Under the pieces are notes generated by a model, which was not told the origin of the DNA, did no database searches, and saw only the letters and a program-made list of their open reading frames with translations. The position numbers were made by a program, and so were the translations under genes. A DNA stretch of 64,000 nucleotides from CBDDIP01 sp965229005 (GTDB lineage: Bacteria; Actinomycetota; Acidimicrobiia; Acidimicrobiales; Ilumatobacteraceae). Shown piece by piece: positions 9,292-17,011 of this stretch (positions within the stretch are counted from its first letter, which is position 1; each line of letters opens with the position of its first letter). The stretch covers positions 496,001 through 560,000 of the forward strand of contig CBDDIP010000001.1 in NCBI GenBank assembly GCA_965229005.1, in the 5' to 3' direction.

Positions 9292-9533
9292 GCATCGTCT
9301 GGAGCGCTGTCCGCCTCGATCCGCAGCAGGTCGTTCGGCGTGCAGTGCAGCGCGGTGCACAGCGCTGCCAGCGTGGTCAGCCTGACCTCTCGTGGTTCCC
9401 CCGTGAGCAACGCAGACACCGACGGAGGAGAGAGCTCGAGACCGGCTTCGTCCTTCAGCGCACGCCGAAGCTGTGAGCCGGTCCAGATCCCTCGTTCTGC
9501 TGCCGCCATGCGCAAACGCCAACTGATCTTCAT
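9288..9533 (-). CDS. Small XRE/Cro-type HTH protein
   Basis: An 81-aa DNA-binding protein made of a single Cro/CI-type helix-turn-helix: WTGSQLRRAL, then LSPPSVSALLTG (recognition helix region) and LTTLAALCTALHCTPNDLL. Such single-domain HTH proteins usually autoregulate or act with a neighbour. ATG 9533 has GGGAG six bases upstream and matches the usual family N-terminus (MKISWRLRMAA). An in-frame GTG at 9569 with AGGAAAG upstream would add 12 residues. It faces the long AT-richer leader of the surface-protein operon, so it may regulate that region (inference). Confidence 0.75.
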   Translation of the reverse strand: MKISWRLRMAAAERGIWTGSQLRRALKDEAGLELSPPSVSALLTGEPREVRLTTLAALCTALHCTPNDLLRIEADSAPDDA

Positions 9534-9569
9534 CACACGCTCCCGTACGCGTTCATGAGTCGATGGCAC

Positions 9570-9869
9570 TGATGCTTTCCTGATGGCGCCCTCGCCGAGT
9601 GGATGTCACTTCACCCTGTAGGCATCACCGTTATTTCTGCAACTCAACCTTCAACTGCACAGTTATTTGAGAGATCTTACTCCTGCCCTCGCGATGACAC
9701 AAGCGTTTCCCCAGATCAGGGCGCTCGTCCAAACGCTTGCAGTCGAACATGAAATATTGATGTCCGCAGTGCGCAAACTATCCACGAGAACATTGCCGCT
9801 CTCCGCTTGAGCATTTCTTGCTCGTGTCGATGAAAAAGGAACCAAATCTCTTCGGCAAGGAGTGGAACT
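9570..9869. promoter_or_regulatory. AT-richer intergenic leader with inverted repeat
   Basis: A 300-base gap without a credible gene, visibly richer in A+T than anything else in the window. It holds a 9 bp inverted repeat CAAGCGTTT/AAACGCTTG (9700-9708 and 9731-9739, 22-base loop). Two GTTATTT words (9630 and 9662 region) and an AAATATTGAT stretch that could carry a promoter are also present. It separates a small HTH gene from the surface-protein operon and probably contains the promoter and a structured 5' UTR for that operon. No known riboswitch consensus was recognised. Confidence 0.45.
9857..9862 (+). promoter_or_regulatory. Strong Shine-Dalgarno site of surface-protein operon
   Basis: AAGGAG, 7 bases before ATG 9870. 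It stands out because many other units in this window lack any ribosome binding site. Confidence 0.75.
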
Positions 9870-11084
9870 ATGAATGCAGTGGCGGATGCCGCGGCGCGCC
9901 GTTTTTCGGGGCGTCGCGGTCGTTGGATGGTGGTGGCGGTCGCGTCGTTGGCAGGAGTGGCAACGGGGGCCGTCAGCAGTGACGCGGCGTCGCGACCAGC
10001 ACGTCTGGCCAGCGTCGAGCCCACCGAGGCACAGGTCATCGTCCCGATGAGCCCGGTGCGCGTGCTCGACACGCGCCCGGCGCCGGCGGGGCCGATCGGC
10101 GTCACTTCATCGGCTCCATTGGGTCCGGCACAGACGATGAACCTGACGTTGGCCGGTGCCGGAAAGCCACTGCCTGCGACGGCAACGGCGGCGCTATTGA
10201 ACGTCACCCTGCCGGGGGAAGCCACGAGGAAGAGCTTCCTCACGATCTGGCCCGCCGGCGAGAGTCGCCCGAACACGTCGGCGAACAACGCCGAGCCGAC
10301 GATGATCATGGCCAACTCGATGATGGCCAAGCTCGGCACGGGCGGGGCGATCTCGATCTACAACGACGCCGGATCGGCCCAGGTCGTCATCGACCTCGTC
10401 GGCTACATGGTGCCGGTCAGTGAGGTCAACGGGATCGCCGGTCCTCCCGGAACGAACGGCACGAACGGCACGAACGGCACGAACGGGACCAACGGCACCG
10501 ATGGCGCCGACGGGGCCGGCGTGTCGGTGACGGTGACGACGCCGGGCACGGGAACGGCCTGCGCGCCCGACGGGACGACGCTGATCAACACGCTGACCGG
10601 CGAGATCAGCATCTGCGTCGGCGGGCTCTGGAACGCACCGGTCAGCGTCAGCGACGTGGTCGATGACGCCGTGGACACGCTCGACTCCGGCACGACGGCG
10701 ATCTCGCTCAACCTGGCGACCGCCGGCACGTACTCGACGGTGACCAGCTACACCGCTCCGGCCGCCGGGACGTACTCGCTCGAGGCGACGGTGACCATCG
10801 AGCAGAAGGTGGCGCTCATCGCCATCGCCGCCCTCGCCACCCATGAGTGCGCCTGGTTCAACAGCACGAACACCACGCAACTCGGACCGTCAACGCAGGC
10901 CACCGCCACGGCGCAGATCACCCTGATCGGCGGTGCGCCGATCACGACGTTGACGGTGCGGGCCACGCCGGTGCTCGCCGCCGGTGCAGTGGTGAACCTG
11001 CGCTGCAAGTTCTCGGGCGTGTCGCTGGGTGTCGGCGGCTTCGCCGTCACGAGCTGGTCCTACACCGCAACCCGGATCGCCTGA
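9870..11084 (+). CDS. Secreted collagen-like / C1q-like surface protein
   Basis: A 404-aa exported protein. A long twin-Arg-containing signal region (RRGRW...VASLAGVATGAV, residues ~18-40) is followed by one PxRxLDTR...VIDLVGY module (about 55-185). This is the same module found three times in the protease at 4003. A short collagen-like Gly-X-Y run follows (GPPGTNG then GTN units to GADGAG, about residues 191-216). The C-terminal ~180 residues are beta-rich and resemble the trimeric C1q/BclA-type heads that follow collagen stalks. Likely a trimeric cell-surface or matrix protein (inference). First gene of an operon with the SipW-type genes. Confidence 0.75.
   Translation: MNAVADAAARRFSGRRGRWMVVAVASLAGVATGAVSSDAASRPARLASVEPTEAQVIVPMSPVRVLDTRPAPAGPIGVTSSAPLGPAQTMNLTLAGAGKPLPATATAALLNVTLPGEATRKSFLTIWPAGESRPNTSANNAEPTMIMANSMMAKLGTGGAISIYNDAGSAQVVIDLVGYMVPVSEVNGIAGPPGTNGTNGTNGTNGTNGTDGADGAGVSVTVTTPGTGTACAPDGTTLINTLTGEISICVGGLWNAPVSVSDVVDDAVDTLDSGTTAISLNLATAGTYSTVTSYTAPAAGTYSLEATVTIEQKVALIAIAALATHECAWFNSTNTTQLGPSTQATATAQITLIGGAPITTLTVRATPVLAAGAVVNLRCKFSGVSLGVGGFAVTSWSYTATRIA
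10449..10500 (+). repeat. 9 bp tandem repeat encoding Gly-Thr-Asn triplets
   Basis: Near-perfect tandem copies of a 9-base unit (GGCACGAAC) encode the G-T-N collagen-like triplets. Such runs can change copy number by slippage and so alter stalk length. Confidence 0.75.
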
Positions 11085-11089
11085 GGAGG
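11083..11089 (+). promoter_or_regulatory. Shine-Dalgarno site GAGGAGG
   Basis: GAGGAGG overlaps the stop codon region of the upstream gene and lies 6 bases before ATG 11096; it fixes the start of the SipW-type substrate gene. Confidence 0.8.
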
Positions 11090-11095
11090 CCACTG

Positions 11096-11689
11096 ATGCG
11101 CACAGGACCCACTCGGCGGCAGATCGCCATTCGCAGTCTGTTCGCCGCACTGCCGGCCGCCCTGTTGACCAGCGTGCTGGTCCTCAGGGTGTCCGACGCG
11201 GCGTTCTCGGCCACGACGTCGAACAGCGGCAACGCGTTGGCGGCGATCGACATCAACCTTTCGGACAACGATGCCGGCGCGGCACTGTTCAGCGTGACGG
11301 GCATGAAGCCCGGTGCGGCCAACCAGGTCAGCAAGTGCATTCGGATCACCTACAGCGGAGCTGCCTCCGGCATCACCGCGGTGAAGATGTACGGCAGCGC
11401 AACGGTGTCGGCACTCGCCCCGTACCTCACGATGACGGTCGACTCGTCCACCACGGGAACGGCGCTCGACTGCAGCGACTTCGGGTCGTCGAGCGCGGTG
11501 TTCAGCTCGACGCTGAGCACCTTCCTGTCGTCGAACACAGCGTTCTCCAACGGGCAGACGATCTGGACGCCGGCATCGGCCAGCGAGAGCCGCACGTTGA
11601 AGATCACGATGACCCTCGCTGACGACAACAACGCCAAGGGGCTGGCCACGTCCGGTCTGGCCTTCACGTGGGAAATCCAGACGACGTAG
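11096..11689 (+). CDS. SipW-dependent-type secreted protein (TasA/camelysin-like)
   Basis: A 197-aa exported protein. The N-terminus has a twin-basic region and hydrophobic core (SLFAALPAALLTSVLVLRV). It is followed by the signature SDAAFSATTSNSGNAL, typical of substrates of SipW-type signal peptidases such as TasA and camelysin. The rest is a Ser/Thr-rich beta-sandwich-like sequence with two Cys (SKC, LDC). The next gene encodes an ER-type signal peptidase, as in tasA-sipW loci. By that analogy it may form fibres or a surface layer (inference). Confidence 0.75.
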   Translation: MRTGPTRRQIAIRSLFAALPAALLTSVLVLRVSDAAFSATTSNSGNALAAIDINLSDNDAGAALFSVTGMKPGAANQVSKCIRITYSGAASGITAVKMYGSATVSALAPYLTMTVDSSTTGTALDCSDFGSSSAVFSSTLSTFLSSNTAFSNGQTIWTPASASESRTLKITMTLADDNNAKGLATSGLAFTWEIQTT

Positions 11690-12636
11690 CGGAACCGCAC
11701 CGCCGGTTGCGGGTGCTCGTGGGCATGCTCAGCCTGAGCGTGCTGACGATGGCTGCAACGTTGGCCATCTGGGCCGTGGTCGTTCCGATGACCGACGGTT
11801 CGACGGCGCGCACGATCACCAGCGGTTCCATGTCGCCGGCGTTGCATCCCGGCGATGTCGTCCTCACCGTCGAGTCCGGCGACGTCGACCGCCTCGGGCC
11901 GTCGACGATCCTGACCTTCCGTCGTGGCGACGGCCGCATCCTCACCCACCGCCTCGTCGGCTTCGACGGCAGCCGGATGGTGACGAAGGGCGACGCCAAC
12001 CCGACGGCCGACTCGGACCGGGTGAGCGACGATCAGGTCCTCGGAGTGGCGACCACCGTCGTGCCCTACATCGGCCTGCCCCGGCTCTGGGTGCGCGACG
12101 GCGAGTGGCTCATGCTCGTGGCCTTGGTGGCGATCGGTTTCGTGCTCACCCGCAACGTGGCGCGAGGCGTGCTGGAGCTGCCGCCGCGGCGGTGGTTCCG
12201 AGCCTCGTCGGCCGCACCGTTGGCGATCGTCGCGATCATCGTTGGCGCATCGATCGTCGTGCCGGCCGACCATGCCGACGCAGCATTCGCGCGAACGACC
12301 TCGAACACCGCCGATGCGCTCACGGCGGCGACGCTCGTCGCTCCGGGCAACCTGCAGACGACGAAGAACAGCACGCTCGGTCTGCTGTGCAGTCTGAACG
12401 TGGCGTGGGACGCGTCAGCGGCGCCGGCGAACGGCTACGAGTACCGGTTCGGCTACGGCAGCGCGCCGACCGGCGCGTTCACCGCGACGGCAGGAACCAG
12501 CGCGACGTCCAACAACGTGCTCGGTGTGCTGCCGATCACCGTGTTCGTCGAGGTGCGCAGCTCGCTGACCGGCACGACGTGGCGGTCCACGGTGTCGAGC
12601 ACGAGCAGAACCCTCGGGTTGCTCTGCGCTGGTTAG
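11668..12636 (+). CDS. ER-type (SipW-like) signal peptidase I with fused substrate-like tail
   Basis: Membrane serine protease of family S26B, 322 aa. After an N-terminal TM helix (~15-40) come the nucleophile motif SGSMSP (Ser54), LTHRL with His94 replacing the bacterial Lys, and TKGDANP (box E). His in place of Lys is the mark of the ER/SipW branch. A second TM region is at ~150-170. A third hydrophobic segment at ~183-205 is followed by ADAAFARTTSNTADALTAATL, nearly the same cleavage signature as in the protein encoded just upstream. A ~110-residue beta-rich domain completes the protein. The start GTG 11668 overlaps the preceding gene by 22 bases. Confidence 0.8.
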   Translation: MGNPDDVAEPHRRLRVLVGMLSLSVLTMAATLAIWAVVVPMTDGSTARTITSGSMSPALHPGDVVLTVESGDVDRLGPSTILTFRRGDGRILTHRLVGFDGSRMVTKGDANPTADSDRVSDDQVLGVATTVVPYIGLPRLWVRDGEWLMLVALVAIGFVLTRNVARGVLELPPRRWFRASSAAPLAIVAIIVGASIVVPADHADAAFARTTSNTADALTAATLVAPGNLQTTKNSTLGLLCSLNVAWDASAAPANGYEYRFGYGSAPTGAFTATAGTSATSNNVLGVLPITVFVEVRSSLTGTTWRSTVSSTSRTLGLLCAG

Positions 12637-12642
12637 CGACAG

Positions 12643-13782
12643 CTAGCGGAGCGCGTCGACGTCGATGTTGTAGAGCTTTGCGACGTTGTCGCTGAGGATC
12701 GCCTGGGTCTGGTCGGCAGTCAGCCCGACGGTGTGCTCTGCCAGCATCTCCTGGCTCCACGGCCACGTCGAGTCGCTGTGCGGGAAGTCGTTGGCCCACA
12801 TCAGCTTGTGCCAGTTCATCTCGTCGACCTGCTTGAAGGCCGACCAGTCGTCCTGGAACGTGACACTGATGTTCTCGGCGAAGTACTCGCTCGGCAGCTT
12901 GGACAGCTCCTGCCCCGGCGGCAGCCAGTAGCGGTGGCGCTTGTAGGCGTGGTCCATCCGGTACATGAAGTGCGGCACCCAGCCGGCGTCGGCTTCGGCG
13001 CAAACGATGTTCAGGTTCGGGTGGCGCTCGAAGACGCCTCCCATCACGAGCATCGCCATCACGTCCTGGCAGCCGCGCACGATGCTGAGGAAGCCGGCCA
13101 TCTTCGGGCCGCGGGTCTCGCCGCCCTTCATCGTCAGGATGTGGAACGACAGTGGCAGCTGCAAGTCGATCGCCGCTTCCCAGAACTCGTCGTAGACCGG
13201 CGAGTCGTAGTCCTCGACACCCGGTTGGCCGGGCAGCATCACGCCGCGCAGTCCGAGGGCCTTGATCTTTTCGAGGTCGGCAATGCCGTCCTCCGGTGTG
13301 CGCATCGCCGACTGGCCGAGGCCGAGGAGGCGGGCGGGGCTGGAGGAGCAGAACTCGGCGAGCCAGCGGTTGTAGGCCTCGAAGCAGGCGTGCTTGTAGT
13401 CGGCGTCCTTGATGTTGCACAGGATCATCCCGATGCTCGGATAGATCACCTCGGCGGCCACGCCGTCGCGGCGTTGGTCGTCGATGCGGGCAACGGGGTC
13501 CCACCCGCCGCGATGGAGGTCGGCGAACTTGGCACCGAAGGCCTTGATGTCCTCCGGCTTCTTGCCTGCTGCGGCAGCGGTGGCCAGCGACAGCGGACGG
13601 CTCCAACCGTCGATCATGAACACCTCGCCGAGCTTCTCGCCGCCGTCGACCATCGTCGGGGCTCGATCGCGGAACTTCGGATCGATGTGGTCGATGTAGG
13701 TGTTCGGCGGCTCGGTGATGTGCGAGTCGGCGGAGATGATCGGCGTGGTGATGACGGGTGATGCGTTCACGACGGTGCTCAT
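12643..13782 (-). CDS. Amidohydrolase (Amidohydro_2 family)
   Basis: A 379-aa metal-dependent TIM-barrel hydrolase/decarboxylase-type protein. It starts with a metal-binding strand of the form SADSHITEP (DxH variant), then SIGMILC, MLPGQPG, SFHILTMKGG, VCAEADAGWVPH (ExDxGW) and MWANDFPHSDSTWP (NDxPH). These are the landmarks of the ACMSD/OH-amidohydrolase branch common in actinobacterial catabolic operons. ATG 13782 overlaps the stop of the deacylase gene (ATGA), and it is the last gene of the LLM operon. The substrate is unknown; it probably handles the product of the upstream enzymes (inference). Confidence 0.85.
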   Translation of the reverse strand: MSTVVNASPVITTPIISADSHITEPPNTYIDHIDPKFRDRAPTMVDGGEKLGEVFMIDGWSRPLSLATAAAAGKKPEDIKAFGAKFADLHRGGWDPVARIDDQRRDGVAAEVIYPSIGMILCNIKDADYKHACFEAYNRWLAEFCSSSPARLLGLGQSAMRTPEDGIADLEKIKALGLRGVMLPGQPGVEDYDSPVYDEFWEAAIDLQLPLSFHILTMKGGETRGPKMAGFLSIVRGCQDVMAMLVMGGVFERHPNLNIVCAEADAGWVPHFMYRMDHAYKRHRYWLPPGQELSKLPSEYFAENISVTFQDDWSAFKQVDEMNWHKLMWANDFPHSDSTWPWSQEMLAEHTVGLTADQTQAILSDNVAKLYNIDVDALR

Positions 13783-15479
13783 CTCTGGGCCCCTCGCACG
13801 AGCTTGCCGGGCAGGGCGCCGGTGGCCGCTCCATCGGTGTAGGTCTCGACGCCGGCGACGAAGGTGTGGCGGTAGCCGTCCACGTCCTGCAGCAGTCGCT
13901 TGCCGCCGGCCGGCAGATCGAACAGCAGCCGCGGCTGGTGCAGGCGCAGGGCCTCCATGTCGATGATGTTGATGTCGGCGCGCATGCCGGGTGCGAGCAA
14001 CCCACGATCGAGCAACCCGACCGCCTCGGCCGTGGCACGGCACTGACGGCTGAAGATCCACGGCAGCTCGAAGCGTTCGCCGCGATCGCGGTCGCGGCCC
14101 CAATGGGCCAGCAACGTCGTCGGGAAGCTGCCGTCGCAGATCGTGCCGACGTGGGCGCCACCGTCGCTGAGGCCGGGCACCGCGTACGGGTGCGAGAGCA
14201 TCTCGGCGACGGCGTCGAGGTTGCCGTCGACGTAGTTGAGGAACGGCACGTACATGAGGCCGGTCCCGCCGTCGGCGAGGAGGAGCTCGACGAGGAGGTC
14301 GATCGGGTCGCGGCCGGCGCGGCCCGCCGTGGCGGCGATGCTGTTGCTCGGATCGGGTTCGTAGTTCGGGTCCTGCCCGAGCACGAACGCCCGACCGAGA
14401 TCGGCGACCAACGGGTTGGGACGGGCGCGCAGCTCCTCCACCAACGCAGCGCGCATCTCCGGCGCCTGCAGCTTGGCGACGCGCTCGGCAAGCGGGAGGT
14501 CGGCGACGGACTTGTAGGTCGGTGCGCCACCGATCGGGTTCACCGAGCCCTGCAAGCCGATGAGGATGCCGATCGCGCGAGCGGCCACCTGGGCACGCAT
14601 CTGCAGGCCGTCGGCGTTCGCCTCGGCGATCAGCTCCAGCACCCGGCGGTGCTGCAACGGGCGACTGGAGTGCTGTGCCAGCGAGATCGACAGCGGCCGA
14701 CCGGAAACCGACATCATCTCGGTGAAGGTGCCGAACTCGTCGTCGACATCGACGAGGTCGCTGACCACCTGCAGCACGCCGCGTCCGGTGGCACCGATGG
14801 CGCGGGCGATGCCGACCAGTTCGGCTCGCGCAGCGGTGAGCGTCGGGGTCGGCTCGCCGGTGCTGGTGCGATGGTTGAGCGTGCGCGACGTGGTGAACCC
14901 GAGTGCGCCGGCTTCCACGGCCTCGGCAGCCAGGCGGCCCATCTCGACGATCTCGTCGGCGGTGGCCGGCTCGCGGTTGGCGCCGCGCTCGCCCATCACG
15001 TAGAGGCGCAGCGCACCGTGTGGCACCTGCGCGGCGAAGTCGATGTCGTGCGGGCGACGCTCGAGCTCGTCGAGGTAGTCGCCGACGCTCTCCCAGTTCC
15101 AGCTGAGGCCCTCGTGCAAGGCTGCGCCGGGGATGTCCTCGACGCCTTCCATCAGCTCGATCAGCCGCTGACGGTCCTGCGTGCGCACAGGTGCGAAGCC
15201 GACGCCGCAGTTGCCCATGACGACCGTGGTCACGCCGTGCCAGGCCGACGGGGCGAGGTGCGAGTCCCACGTGGCCTGGCCGTCGTAGTGCGTGTGGATG
15301 TCGACGAAGCCGGGAGCCACGACGGCGCCGTCGGCATCGACGATGCGCTCGGCATCGTCGGTGACGCGACCGACTTCGACGATGCGGCCGTCGGCGATCG
15401 CTACGTCGGCGGTGCGTGCTGGTGCGCCGGTGCCGTCGATGACGGTGCCGCCGCGGATGATCAGGTCGAGCTTGCTCAT
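13779..15479 (-). CDS. N-acyl-D-amino-acid deacylase-like amidohydrolase
   Basis: A 566-aa urease-superfamily amidohydrolase. The N-terminal beta-sandwich/metal motif is PGFVDIHTHYDGQATWD (HxH), followed by GVTTVVMGNCGVGFAP. Later landmarks are FTTSRTLNHRTS, SDGGAHVGTICDGS (metal-ligand Asp) and the C-terminal PGMRADINIID. These are typical of D-aminoacylases and of related enzymes that hydrolyse N-acyl amides. It overlaps both neighbours by 4 bases. The residue following the usual carbamylated Lys/Cys region cannot be assigned without a structure alignment, so D-aminoacylase specificity is inferred only from family resemblance. Confidence 0.85.
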   Translation of the reverse strand: MSKLDLIIRGGTVIDGTGAPARTADVAIADGRIVEVGRVTDDAERIVDADGAVVAPGFVDIHTHYDGQATWDSHLAPSAWHGVTTVVMGNCGVGFAPVRTQDRQRLIELMEGVEDIPGAALHEGLSWNWESVGDYLDELERRPHDIDFAAQVPHGALRLYVMGERGANREPATADEIVEMGRLAAEAVEAGALGFTTSRTLNHRTSTGEPTPTLTAARAELVGIARAIGATGRGVLQVVSDLVDVDDEFGTFTEMMSVSGRPLSISLAQHSSRPLQHRRVLELIAEANADGLQMRAQVAARAIGILIGLQGSVNPIGGAPTYKSVADLPLAERVAKLQAPEMRAALVEELRARPNPLVADLGRAFVLGQDPNYEPDPSNSIAATAGRAGRDPIDLLVELLLADGGTGLMYVPFLNYVDGNLDAVAEMLSHPYAVPGLSDGGAHVGTICDGSFPTTLLAHWGRDRDRGERFELPWIFSRQCRATAEAVGLLDRGLLAPGMRADINIIDMEALRLHQPRLLFDLPAGGKRLLQDVDGYRHTFVAGVETYTDGAATGALPGKLVRGAQR

Positions 15480-16579
15480 GCGTGCTCCTTGGTGATGGGT
15501 GAGTGCCGGTCGCGCAACGCAGGCGCGACCTCGGCGGTGAAGCGGGCGATGGCCGACACGGCTTCGCCTCGGTCGCTGCCGAGACTGGGGCCGGCGACGG
15601 CGAACCGGTCGATGCCGAACGCAGCGAGCTCGGCCAGGCGGTCGGTGCACTGCTGCGCGTTGCCGACGACGCCGAACCGGTCGATGAAGTCGGCGGTGAA
15701 CTGCTGCGTCTGCGCCGAGCCCGACTCGGTGTGATGCGTCATGTCGTAGGCGCGGTGCACGTCGGTGAGCACCTTGCGCTGACCGTCGTCGACGGGTGTG
15801 CGCACCTTGCCGTCCATCACCGAGAAGCGGGCGAACGTGGACAGGCCGCCACTGATCAGCGTTCGTGCGGTGTCGATGTCGGGGTGGCAGACGACGTTCA
15901 CGTAGGAGCCGATGGCGACGCCGGAGGGGTCGAGTCCGGCGCGCTCGCGCGTGTCGCGCACGTGTTGGATGGCCCACTGGACGCGAGCCGGATCGGCACC
16001 GACGGCGAGCATCACGCGATCGGCGTGCAATGCCGAGAGGGCCAGCACGCGCGGGCCGGTGGCGGCGACCTCGACGGGGACGGGACTGAGATCGCGAGGC
16101 AGCCATCGCAGGCGACTGCCGGTGGGTGCGTCGGCGAGGCCGAGAGTGTCGACCAGCTTGACGCCGTCGGGGGTGTAGCGGTGCAGCGCTTCGAAGTCGA
16201 CCTCGTCGCCGCGCAGCAGGGCGCGCACGGCGATGATGTAGTGCTCCAGCAGCTCGGCCGGCACGGGAGCCGTGCCGAGATGAGCGAGGGCGCTGTCGCC
16301 GCGGCCGACGCCGAGCACGCACCGCCCTCCCGATGCCTGGTGCACGCTGGCGATCGCCGCTGCGGTAGCGACGGGGTGGCGCGTCGCCGGGTTGGTGACG
16401 CCGGTGCCGAGCTGCAGCGTGGACGTCGCCTGCGCGGCGAGGGTGAGGCCGACGTACGGGTCACCGGCCAGGTTCTGCGAGTCGACGACGAGCATGCCGT
16501 CCCAACCCGCAGCTTCGGCCCGTTCTGCCGACCGCGCTGCCGTCGCCGGCGCGGCGACCCCCATCGTCCACAGCTCCAC
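15476..16579 (-). CDS. LLM-class F420-dependent oxidoreductase
   Basis: A 367-aa TIM-barrel flavin/F420 enzyme of the luciferase-like monooxygenase superfamily. Recognisable parts are GWDGMLVVDSQNLAGDPY, LQLGTGVTNPATRHP, VLGVGRGDSALAHLG and the C-terminal FGVVGNAQQCTDRLAELAAFG. Family members reduce or oxygenate diverse substrates with F420H2 or FMNH2. It is first in a three-gene coupled operon. The GTG start at 16579 has a TAGGGT box 6 bases upstream, which supports both the start choice and a leaderless transcript. Divergent from the DUF1905 gene. Confidence 0.9.
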   Translation of the reverse strand: MELWTMGVAAPATAARSAERAEAAGWDGMLVVDSQNLAGDPYVGLTLAAQATSTLQLGTGVTNPATRHPVATAAAIASVHQASGGRCVLGVGRGDSALAHLGTAPVPAELLEHYIIAVRALLRGDEVDFEALHRYTPDGVKLVDTLGLADAPTGSRLRWLPRDLSPVPVEVAATGPRVLALSALHADRVMLAVGADPARVQWAIQHVRDTRERAGLDPSGVAIGSYVNVVCHPDIDTARTLISGGLSTFARFSVMDGKVRTPVDDGQRKVLTDVHRAYDMTHHTESGSAQTQQFTADFIDRFGVVGNAQQCTDRLAELAAFGIDRFAVAGPSLGSDRGEAVSAIARFTAEVAPALRDRHSPITKEHA

Positions 16580-16585
16580 GGACGA

Positions 16586-16591
16586 ACCCTA
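16586..16591 (-). promoter_or_regulatory. -10 box of LLM operon (leaderless)
   Basis: TAGGGT on the minus strand, 6 bases before GTG 16579. Confidence 0.6.
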
Positions 16592-16630
16592 CGCCTGCGC
16601 CTGCTCGCCGTCCGGGCCGGAGCGATTCGC

Positions 16631-16636
16631 TACCGT
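16631..16636 (+). promoter_or_regulatory. -10 box of DUF1905 gene (leaderless)
   Basis: TACCGT followed by 7 bases and ATG 16644. It forms a divergent promoter region with the LLM operon. Confidence 0.6.
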
Positions 16637-16643
16637 CGCTGCG

Positions 16644-16937
16644 ATGTCGTACCGGTTCCAGGCCGATCTGTGGATGCACCAGGGCGGGTCGTGGCACTTC
16701 GTCACCCTGCCGTTCGACGAGTCCGACGAGATCGAGGAGGTCATGACCGGGCGAACCGGCGGCTTCGGCTCGGTCCGGGTACGGGTGACGATCGGGTCGA
16801 GCACGTGGGAGACGTCGCTGTTCCCCGATTCGAAGGCCAAGGCCTACGTGCTGCCGATCAAGAAGCCGATCCGCCTCGCGGAGGGCCTCGAGATCGGTGA
16901 ACCCGTCCAGGTGCAGCTCGACCTCGTGAACGTCTGA
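16644..16937 (+). CDS. DUF1905 protein
   Basis: A 97-aa single-domain protein of the DUF1905 family, a small beta-barrel often seen as an N-terminal domain before a YdeI/OmdA-like domain, here alone. Family landmarks are GSWHFVTLP, DEIEEV, GFGSVRVRVTIGSSTWETSLFPD and YVLPIKKPIR. The ATG start fits a leaderless promoter 7 bases upstream. A clear hairpin follows the stop codon. The molecular role of the family is not established; it is probably cytosolic. Confidence 0.85.
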   Translation: MSYRFQADLWMHQGGSWHFVTLPFDESDEIEEVMTGRTGGFGSVRVRVTIGSSTWETSLFPDSKAKAYVLPIKKPIRLAEGLEIGEPVQVQLDLVNV

Positions 16938-16940
16938 CGT

Positions 16941-16959
16941 CTGCACCCTCTGGGTGCAG
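16941..16959 (+). terminator. Intrinsic terminator after DUF1905 gene
   Basis: CTGCACCC-TCT-GGGTGCAG, a perfect 8 bp stem with a 3-base loop starting 4 bases after the stop codon and followed by TTCGTT. It would separate DUF1905 transcription from the RNA-repair cassette. Confidence 0.65.
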
Positions 16960-16962
16960 TTC

Positions 16963-17005
16963 GTTGCGGCTTCCGAAACGAATTCGCCCCAGAGTCCGCC
17001 GCAAC
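16963..17005 (+). promoter_or_regulatory. Inverted repeat upstream of RNA-repair cassette
   Basis: GTTGCGGC (16963-16970) and GCCGCAAC (16998-17005), perfect 8 bp arms 27 bases apart, directly upstream of the cassette's putative -10 box. It could be an operator or a structured element; no protein is known to bind it. Confidence 0.4.
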
Positions 17006-17011
17006 ACCCGC

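Noticed and set aside
9570..9869. Cyclic-di-GMP or other known riboswitch in the AT-richer leader
   Set aside because: Conserved loop sequences of the classes I know could not be found; only a simple inverted repeat remains.
10449..10500. Short tandem repeats as a CRISPR-like array
   Set aside because: Units are 9 bases, in frame, and encode Gly-Thr-Asn triplets; there are no spacers.
12643..13782. Mobile element or prophage remnants
   Set aside because: No transposase, integrase, phage structural gene or terminal repeats were found in this or other catabolic regions; codon use and gene packing are uniform.
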